From Candidatus Thorarchaeota archaeon (GTDB lineage Archaea; Asgardarchaeota; Thorarchaeia; Thorarchaeales; Thorarchaeaceae): DNA of 20,039 bases. The notes under the pieces are model-generated. The model was not told where the DNA came from. It ran no database searches and saw nothing but the letters and a program-made list of their open reading frames with translations. A program made the translations under genes and the position numbers. The DNA lies in NCBI GenBank assembly GCA_016839345.1, contig JAEOUL010000192.1:1-20039 (forward strand), given 5' to 3'. Of the stretch, positions 15,208 through 20,039 are shown piece by piece. Numbering within the stretch: the stretch's first letter is position 1; the number at the start of each line of letters is the position of its first letter.

Positions 15208-15981
15208 TTAGGTCATGAGTCGACGAACAACAAGACGTGAGAATGTGATATTCCTACCTTTATCGTCTTCTGCTATCTTTTGTGGATACCCTATTATTCT
15301 CTCCCAATCAAGGTACGTCTGATATCCCTCCTTTCCGGGGAAATTATCTGCAAGTTCAACTTTGACTGATTCAGTCTTCAGCCATTGACGTCGCCACCAT
15401 TCTGCAGAGTGCCATGTATAAAGCATACAAGAAGCCCAATATTGTTTCAGATGCTCTGGCAGACTCATGGGCAAATCTCCATCAAAATCCTTGTAGAATC
15501 CCGGTACCACACATCCTATTTGACCACTTGGTTTGACTCTTGGGATTAGATGATGCCGCAGATAGATTTCGTCAGTTGCAAAGAAAAAGAGAGAATTCAC
15601 ACAAACAATAGCGTCAAAGAAATCTCTTGGGAATGGCATCTCTCGTGCATCTGCTCGAAGGGGGAAGACTTGACCTTCCAAGCCCATTTCTCTTATGCGC
15701 TCCCAATTCTCACTCTGACTTACTCCAAGATCTACAGCCCAAACCTGAACATCAAACTCTTTTGCTAGGAATATTGATCCGCCGGCTTTCCCACACCCTA
15801 AGTCAAGAACGCGCATATCTGGTTCAAATTTCATTTCCTCACATAAACGTTCAAGCAGCCAAAAAGTTGGGCAACCCAAATCCAATCCAACCATCCATTC
15901 AGGATCGTATTTTGTTGTTCTAGGAAATGCTTGATTTTTTAGAAGTGTTTTCGCCAGTTCCAAATTAGTTTCATTCTGCAT
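15208..15981 (-). CDS. SAM-dependent methyltransferase, class I
   Basis: A 257-residue Rossmann-fold methyltransferase. The SAM-binding motif VLDLGCGKAGGSIFLA is followed by an acidic strand end (VWAVDLG) and post-motifs ADAREMPFPRDFFDAIVCVNSLFFF and GQIGCVVPG. The N-terminal FPRTTKYDPEWM and the segment VQVWAVDLGVSQSENWERIREMG resemble a group of methyltransferases common in Firmicutes, so transfer from bacteria is possible. The substrate is unknown. The frame is open to an ATG at 16017, but the TATA-like box at 16024-16033 is too near for that start. The ATG at 15981 has GGGGT upstream and gives the length of relatives. It stands alone, with about 210 bases before the Sec61-beta gene and about 180 after mazG. 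Confidence 0.85.
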   Translation of the reverse strand: MQNETNLELAKTLLKNQAFPRTTKYDPEWMVGLDLGCPTFWLLERLCEEMKFEPDMRVLDLGCGKAGGSIFLAKEFDVQVWAVDLGVSQSENWERIREMGLEGQVFPLRADAREMPFPRDFFDAIVCVNSLFFFATDEIYLRHHLIPRVKPSGQIGCVVPGFYKDFDGDLPMSLPEHLKQYWASCMLYTWHSAEWWRRQWLKTESVKVELADNFPGKEGYQTYLDWERIIGYPQKIAEDDKGRNITFSRLVVRRLMT

Positions 15982-16023
15982 GAATCTTACCCCACTCTGA
16001 TTAAGTACAGTTTCCATTCATTA

Positions 16024-16033
16024 CATATAATAC
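16024..16033 (-). promoter_or_regulatory. Possible TATA box for the methyltransferase
   Basis: On the minus strand this reads GTATTATATG. A start about 26 bases downstream falls near 16003, inside the longest frame but 22 bases before the ATG at 15981, which supports the shorter start. The rest of 16034-16200 is A/T-rich and holds nothing else I can recognise. Confidence 0.4.
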
Positions 16034-16200
16034 AAATTGAATAGCGCAAGATTTTGTACAATTGATTGATGGAACTACTAGAGCAGTATAACAACGTGAA
16101 GCATAATTGGAAACGATTTCAGAGATAATGGAATTTCAACTTCGTCTGTCAAAATATGACTTTTAGATGTAACAAAACGATGAATATACAACTATCTCAG

Positions 16201-16488
16201 TCAATCACAATCACAAGGTGCCTTCTTGCATTTAGAACAGACGTCACTATACTTATTGTAGAGTGCTTCAGAGAGATCGATATCCAATAAATTGGCTAGA
16301 GAACATAACCATGCAAAGACATCAGCAATTTCATCTGCAATAGCTGACTCAGAATCTCTATTTTGAATCGCTTCCCTCAATTCATCCAACTCATCGATTG
16401 TCCTATTTAGAGTTCCAATTACACCTCGGGATCTGTCTCTCTCTAGATAGATTCTACGCATCATTTCTTGTGCTTCCTCTATGTCCAC
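16201..16488 (-). CDS. MazG-like nucleotide pyrophosphohydrolase with Cys-rich tail
   Basis: A 95-residue all-alpha NTP pyrophosphohydrolase of the MazG superfamily. Metal-binding acidic residues lie in DELDELREAI (E33, E36, E39) and EIADVFAWL (E53, D56), followed by the usual LANLLDIDLSEAL. Such enzymes remove aberrant or excess nucleotides. The C-terminus ends CSKCKKAPCDCD, four cysteines at 84, 87, 92 and 94, spaced like a small metal site; this tail is unusual for minimal MazG proteins. The start is GTG, with a GAGGG-like site upstream. It lies 32 bases after glyA on the same strand and is probably cotranscribed with it. Confidence 0.8.
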   Translation of the reverse strand: MDIEEAQEMMRRIYLERDRSRGVIGTLNRTIDELDELREAIQNRDSESAIADEIADVFAWLCSLANLLDIDLSEALYNKYSDVCSKCKKAPCDCD

Positions 16489-16520
16489 TAGACATCCCTC
16501 GAGCGGCTTTATGAAAAGCT

Positions 16521-17843
16521 TTACACGAATCTTAGATGGGCGTAGGCATCCGTTTCTGTGTCAAATGCAAAGTGCACTTTCTGATAGTCCTTACGAAACT
16601 CTGAAACTTCAGCTGCAATTTTTTCCTTCTTTTCACCTTTCATTACCAAACGATGCATGAATTCAGCAACTGCATCCATCTCAGATTCCTTCATTCCCAG
16701 CCTTGTCAACTCGCTGGTACCAAGTCGAATTCCTCCGGGAGTCCTGTAGTCCCTGCCACGTTTCTTGTCCCATGGGAGAAGGTTTCTGTTGAGCACGATA
16801 TTTGCATCTTCAAGTTCCTTCTCAACCGTTGCACCATCTTTCATGGGTGTTTCAGTTATATCAACTAGAATAACATGGGACTCTGTGAAACCTTTGTGTT
16901 CGGCAATAACACTCCAGCCCCTATCATGAAGTGCTTGAGCCAAAGCTTTGGCATTCTTCAGAATCTGCTTCATGTAGGCATCGCCAAACTCCATCAGCTC
17001 TGCCAGAACAACAGCAAGGCCTGCAACATTGTGAAGATGGTGATTACTTAGTAGTCCCGGGAAAGAAGCTCTCTTGATTGGTTCTGCAAACTTCTCTTTG
17101 GCCAGTATAATGCCATGTTGAGGGCCAGGCATTGTCTTGTGGGTTGATGCGGTCATGATGTCTGCACCCTCTCTCAATGGGTCCTGAAATAGTCCTGCGG
17201 CAATCAGACCTGATACATGAGCAGAGTCATAACCAATAGTCATTCCATACTCATCAGCTATATCACGAAACTCCTTGACTGGATGTGGGAATGGAAATAC
17301 ACTTCCTCCAAAGAGAAGGAATTTGATCTCATCACCCTTCTCTTGAAGCGTCTTGATGAGGTCCATACTCGCATCAACATCAATGTTAAACTCATTGTCA
17401 TCGAATATCCAGTTACGAACTTTGTGACCCCTGATAGCTCCAGCAGTACCACCAAGGTTCTTTCTGGCATGAGAAATATGTCCTCCGTGCGCGATTGACA
17501 GAGCCATCATTCTATCCAAAGGTTCCATTGCTGCAGTATACATCGCTAGATTTGCGACAACACCTGAGATTGGGCGGACATCCGCAAAATCCGCCTTAAA
17601 CAGTTTCTTTGCCAAGTTAATAGTGATGAGTTCTACCTCGTCTATGTACTTACATCCAGCATAGACCCGCTCACCGGGCCACCCCTCCGCATAGCGGTCT
17701 CGAAAGTCGCTGACTATAGCCGACCTTACGGCTGGCGATGATACGTTCTCTGATGCAATGAGGTTGATTGTATTCTGCATCCATTTGTCATGTTTCTCTA
17801 AGAGCCCAAATACTTCATCGTAAAGCTTTTTGTGGTCGCTCAA
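16521..17843 (-). CDS. glyA: Serine hydroxymethyltransferase
   Basis: A 440-residue fold-type I PLP enzyme that interconverts serine and glycine, passing the hydroxymethyl carbon to tetrahydrofolate or tetrahydromethanopterin. The PLP lysine is K236 in TASTHKTMPG, with D206 and H209 in GYDSAHVSGLI. SEN (31-33) and YAEGWPGERVYAGC are substrate and subunit-contact motifs. It aligns with the archaeal SHMT type (HARKNLGGTAGAIRG, QHGIILAK). The start is TTG, supported by GGAGG eight bases upstream; the next Met is at residue 22, past conserved sequence. A TATA-like box lies about 50 bases upstream. It works with the glycine cleavage genes gcvT/gcvH and the pterin genes of the window, though it lies 6 kb away. 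Confidence 0.95.
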   Translation of the reverse strand: MSDHKKLYDEVFGLLEKHDKWMQNTINLIASENVSSPAVRSAIVSDFRDRYAEGWPGERVYAGCKYIDEVELITINLAKKLFKADFADVRPISGVVANLAMYTAAMEPLDRMMALSIAHGGHISHARKNLGGTAGAIRGHKVRNWIFDDNEFNIDVDASMDLIKTLQEKGDEIKFLLFGGSVFPFPHPVKEFRDIADEYGMTIGYDSAHVSGLIAAGLFQDPLREGADIMTASTHKTMPGPQHGIILAKEKFAEPIKRASFPGLLSNHHLHNVAGLAVVLAELMEFGDAYMKQILKNAKALAQALHDRGWSVIAEHKGFTESHVILVDITETPMKDGATVEKELEDANIVLNRNLLPWDKKRGRDYRTPGGIRLGTSELTRLGMKESEMDAVAEFMHRLVMKGEKKEKIAAEVSEFRKDYQKVHFAFDTETDAYAHLRFV

Positions 17844-17891
17844 ACTTAGAGCCTCCTTTTCCTGAAGACGTTGGGCGCAAAACAGGTCTAC

Positions 17892-17899
17892 GTTATATG
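17892..17899 (-). promoter_or_regulatory. TATA box for glyA
   Basis: On the minus strand this reads CATATAAC, about 50 bases before the TTG start. A start near 17870 leaves a 26-base leader containing the GGAGG at about 17852-17856. Confidence 0.45.
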
Positions 17900-17950
17900 G
17901 CTTGTGACTGCAACAAACCTCGATAACTCCACAGTTTCTGTTAGTACTGA

Positions 17951-18670
17951 TTAATCATCCATTGTTGTAGATGCTAGTGATATAGACTCATTGAGTTGTG
18001 CTCTGAACAATTGTATGTGAGGAATCAGTGCGCTCATCACTTTTCTTTCAGCTTTCTTTAAGTGCTCTTGAAATGTTGACCTAGGAATTCCTAGTTTCTT
18101 TGCTATTGATTGAATGTCTGTTCTTCGCGGTCTATCATAATACCCATAAATGAATGCAGTCACAAGTGAATCCATCTGTTTCTCAGTCAGTCTAGAGAAC
18201 AATGCGTCTGCAGAAGGGGATAAGGAACTTGCTAAGAATCCTTCAAAAGATCCTCTCTTTAGAACCTCAACTTCAAAACCACTCGCTCTTAGTTTTCTTA
18301 GCAGTTTTCCAAATTCTTCAGATTTGAAACTCACTACTCGATAATACTCCCAACCACCATCATAGATAACGGGGTACACCTCTAATAGATCTAGTTCATC
18401 AATTGTTTCAGTAACCGTTTCGACTCCTGCAGTACAAGATCGCGCCCGTGTAATCAGGTGGACCTTACGACCATCTGACACCACATCCGTCTTTACGTCA
18501 ATCTTCATTATCTCCTCTAGTATCATTTCGTAGTCCTCTTGATTCTCAACAATAAACTCGAGAACCTGTTGTTCTCTGTTACTCCATTCAAACATCTTGA
18601 CTGAAGGATATCTCCTTGACATATTGCTGATTGGACAATCGTGTGATACTCTGAATTCAAGCATTGACAT
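17951..18670 (-). CDS. Bat-type HTH transcriptional regulator
   Basis: A 239-residue regulator. The C-terminal domain (161-216), LTEKQMDSLVTAFIYGYYD...TDIQSIAKKLGIPRSTFQEHLKKAERKV, is the HTH_10 (Bat-like) DNA-binding domain common in archaea. The N-terminal 150 residues form an alpha-beta domain with an opening FRVSHDCPISNMSRRYPSVKM that resembles the N-terminus of other Bat-like proteins and may sense a ligand. Target genes are unknown. ATG at 18670 is preceded by an AAGGATG-like site and a TATA box at 18701-18710. A GC-rich dyad lies just upstream of that box and might be an autoregulatory site. It is possibly the first gene of a unit with glyA, but glyA has its own promoter. Confidence 0.85.
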   Translation of the reverse strand: MSMLEFRVSHDCPISNMSRRYPSVKMFEWSNREQQVLEFIVENQEDYEMILEEIMKIDVKTDVVSDGRKVHLITRARSCTAGVETVTETIDELDLLEVYPVIYDGGWEYYRVVSFKSEEFGKLLRKLRASGFEVEVLKRGSFEGFLASSLSPSADALFSRLTEKQMDSLVTAFIYGYYDRPRRTDIQSIAKKLGIPRSTFQEHLKKAERKVMSALIPHIQLFRAQLNESISLASTTMDD

Positions 18671-18700
18671 AGTTATTCATCCTTGCAGGACTTTTCAATA

Positions 18701-18710
18701 GTATAAAATA
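18701..18710 (-). promoter_or_regulatory. TATA box for the Bat-type regulator
   Basis: On the minus strand this reads TATTTTATAC, 31 bases before the ATG, giving a very short leader of about 10 bases. Confidence 0.5.
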
Positions 18711-18732
18711 TCCCATGATTCGACCTTAAATG

Positions 18733-18756
18733 TGATACCGGCGTCCGCCGGATATC
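18733..18756. repeat. GC-rich dyad element, copy 1
   Basis: TGATACCGGCGTCCGCCGG followed by ATATC. CCGGCG (18738-18743) and CGCCGG (18746-18751) form a perfect six-base dyad with a 2-base spacer; adding GATA and TATC outside extends it to ten pairs with one bulged A. It lies between the DinB-like gene and the Bat-type regulator, upstream of the regulator's TATA box. Sixteen of its first 17 bases recur at 19742-19758. Confidence 0.6.
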
Positions 18757-18808
18757 CATGTAACCGGGTTGACACTCTACGCAACCAATACCAGAGTATT
18801 ATAGATGA

Positions 18809-19309
18809 CTAACGTGTTGAAATCCAATCTTTGCGAATAGCAGTCAGATGACCAGAGTGGTAGTTCAGATGGCAAAACATGTCACTCATTACCTGTTGTA
18901 CTGTTTTTCCAACGAAGAATTTAGGAATGGATTCATCATCTATCACTCTTTCAAAATCATCATGACTTACATCTTTCAACCAATCTATGAATGCCTGTTC
19001 ACAGAAATCATAGTACTCTTGTATCTTTGAGATGTCAGTACCATCCCACTCTCCTGAAGTTCCGGGTAAATGGTTCTCAAATATTTTGACAAAGTCCTGA
19101 TGCCCTTTTTTTGAGCCATTAATCACAAAATTCAGTGTGAAGTCGTAGATTGCAGCTTGATGTGCCAACACCCAACCAAGTGACGACATACCTGATCTTG
19201 GACGGTACGAAAGATCAACAAGCCCAGATACTGTCATCTTGGTAATTTCATCATTACGCCACGCTCGGATGCGATTTATGTTGTCCCTCGCGAATTCAGT
19301 TTCAGTCAT
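18809..19309 (-). CDS. DinB/YfiT-like metal-dependent protein
   Basis: A 166-residue four-helix protein of the DinB superfamily. The likely metal-binding histidines, numbered from the ATG at 19309, are H50 (WVLAHQAAI), H147 and H151 (HLNYHSGH), placed as in DinB/YfiT proteins. Many relatives are thiol-dependent S-transferases, while the function of archaeal members is unknown. The longest frame begins with TTG at 19315, but the ATG two codons later has GGAG nine bases upstream and is preferred. It begins two bases after the stop of the glyoxalase-like gene and is probably cotranscribed with it. A small hairpin (18787-18800) follows the stop. Confidence 0.8.
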   Translation of the reverse strand: MTETEFARDNINRIRAWRNDEITKMTVSGLVDLSYRPRSGMSSLGWVLAHQAAIYDFTLNFVINGSKKGHQDFVKIFENHLPGTSGEWDGTDISKIQEYYDFCEQAFIDWLKDVSHDDFERVIDDESIPKFFVGKTVQQVMSDMFCHLNYHSGHLTAIRKDWISTR

Positions 19310-19311
19310 AA

Positions 19312-19710
19312 TCAAGAACTCCTTACTCTTGGTGGTGATGCAAAACAGATTTCATTCTCATCTGGATCTTTAATCACCAATAGTGATACAATGTCCGGGA
19401 GATCAGTAATTGGTTGAGTATCAATTCCTCTTCTTTTCAAATAAGACTCCACTGCCTCAATGTCAAAAACAGAGAAAACTAGAGAAGCTGAGCCTTTTTG
19501 TTTACTATCTTCGCTGACTCGCTGGATTGCTAGTTGAACGCCTGGAACAGGCAGACACATGCTACACCAACCAACCTTTTCTCCAGCATCATAGAATACA
19601 TCTAGACCAAAAACATCGTGATAGTATTTCTTAGCACGATCCAAATCTTTCACTTTTATCTCGAAATATATTCTATCATGCTTTACAAGTTCATCAAAGT
19701 TTTCTGTCAT
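19312..19710 (-). CDS. VOC-family (glyoxalase/dioxygenase-like) protein
   Basis: A 132-residue protein with two beta-alpha-beta-beta-beta units typical of the vicinal oxygen chelate superfamily: IYFEIKVKDLDRAKKYYHDVFGL opens unit one, and SLLVIKDPDENEICFASPP closes unit two, with a probable metal-ligand glutamate in DENEI. The usual first-strand histidine is not evident, so metal binding may be altered. The substrate cannot be predicted; members include glyoxalases, resistance proteins and dioxygenases. It precedes the DinB-like gene by only a few bases. An A/T-rich TTAATATTA (19727-19735) just upstream fits a leaderless start. Confidence 0.85.
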   Translation of the reverse strand: MTENFDELVKHDRIYFEIKVKDLDRAKKYYHDVFGLDVFYDAGEKVGWCSMCLPVPGVQLAIQRVSEDSKQKGSASLVFSVFDIEAVESYLKRRGIDTQPITDLPDIVSLLVIKDPDENEICFASPPRVRSS

Positions 19711-19741
19711 GAGTTTGGGCCATTTTGAATAATATTAAGTT

Positions 19742-19767
19742 TGATACCGGCGCCCGCCTGCTCTATC
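19742..19767. repeat. GC-rich dyad element, copy 2
   Basis: TGATACCGGCGCCCGCCTG followed after three bases by TATC (19764-19767). The first 17 bases differ from copy 1 only at one position (C instead of T). The inner dyad CCGGCG/CGCCTG has one mismatch. It lies in the gap between the VOC gene and the partial gene at the right edge, just upstream of the VOC gene's TATA-like box. Confidence 0.6.
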
Positions 19768-19795
19768 CCTCAGATTGTCAGTTGTTCCTTTGTCC

Positions 19796-20038
19796 TCAAC
19801 ATTCACCTAGAGGATTAACCAAACCAAGTACAGAATCGTCCAATTGTCTTCGAAACACCTTACCAAGAGACCAAACACATGCATCTTCAACAACCACTAG
19901 TTGGAAACCAGATTGAATCAGCTTTATCATATACTGTAGATGGGTGATGAGAGTGCTTCCAAATGAAATTACATGTTCAATAGTTAGTTGGTCTTTTATA
20001 GTAGGACATGTTTGAATCTCAATCTCAAGGCGTCGATA
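19796..20038 (-). CDS. Unrecognised gene, C-terminal part (cut by window edge)
   Basis: The minus strand is open from the window edge to a TGA at 19796-19798, giving about 80 residues. The other two minus frames are closed early, and the sequence has a protein-like mix of hydrophobic and charged residues. Visible segments include TIEHVISFGSTLITHLQYMI, IQSGFQLVVVEDACVW and a final VLGLVNPLGEC. I do not recognise a family and see no membrane segment or catalytic motif. It ends 86 bases before the VOC gene and carries the same orientation as the neighbouring accessory genes. It could be a chance open frame, but that is less likely at this length. Confidence 0.5.
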   Translation of the reverse strand, partial: YRRLEIEIQTCPTIKDQLTIEHVISFGSTLITHLQYMIKLIQSGFQLVVVEDACVWSLGKVFRRQLDDSVLGLVNPLGEC

Positions 20039-20039
20039 T

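Noticed and set aside
16034..16200. A/T-rich gap between the mazG-like gene and the methyltransferase promoter, checked for a small RNA or C/D box RNA
   Set aside because: No proper C box and D box pair, no stable hairpin and no short gene with a ribosome binding site was seen.
19725..19916. A 63-codon plus-strand frame near the right edge
   Set aside because: It covers the GC-rich dyad element and is antisense to the open partial gene; no ribosome binding site or family features.

Overview
The window reads as an archaeal chromosome segment. It carries a carS end, RadB, archaeal XPD, MptE, aIF2-alpha, L44e, S27e, Nop10, Sec61-beta and AglB. Ribosome binding sites are mostly GGTGA or GGAGG, A/T-rich TATA-like boxes precede many genes, and TTG and GTG starts are common. 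Two small proteins look more like eukaryotic complex subunits than ordinary archaeal proteins: an OSTC/Ost3-like membrane protein and a PAC4-like proteasome assembly chaperone. Together with the moderate GC content this suggests an Asgard archaeon, possibly of the Thorarchaeota type. That placement is inference, because no rRNA is present. There are no rRNA or tRNA genes, CRISPR arrays, transposases or phage genes, and no gene-free stretch longer than about 210 bases.

Layout. Positions 1-6384 hold DNA repair and topology genes plus two small proteins: the start of carS (cut by the edge), radB, a divergent RuvC/YqgF-like nuclease candidate, an XPD-type Fe-S helicase, a PAC4-like protein, a small zinc-binding protein, and type IA topoisomerase I. 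Position 6511 starts the OSTC-like membrane protein. Positions 7001-10245 form a one-carbon block: mptE and folP overlap on the minus strand, and gcvT and gcvH run divergently on the plus strand. Position 10429 starts the large aglB/STT3 gene. Positions 13209-14693 are the classic archaeal translation operon rpl44e-rps27e-aif2a-nop10; the nop10 gene is only 58 codons. Sec61-beta follows with its own promoter.

From about 15.2 kb onward the content is more accessory: a bacterial-looking methyltransferase, glyA with a MazG-like gene, a Bat-type HTH regulator, a DinB-like and glyoxalase pair, and an unrecognised gene cut by the right edge.

How the genes fit together. MptE and FolP perform consecutive pterin steps, and the resulting C1 carrier would be used by GcvT/GcvH and GlyA. 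AglB, the OSTC-like protein and Sec61-beta all belong to secretion and N-glycosylation. RadB, the nuclease candidate, XPD and topoisomerase I are informational genes packed with overlapping ends. I see no clear new multi-gene system. The best leads are the two eukaryote-like small proteins, the nuclease candidate facing radB across a nested palindrome, and a GC-rich dyad element present twice in the 18.7-19.8 kb region.
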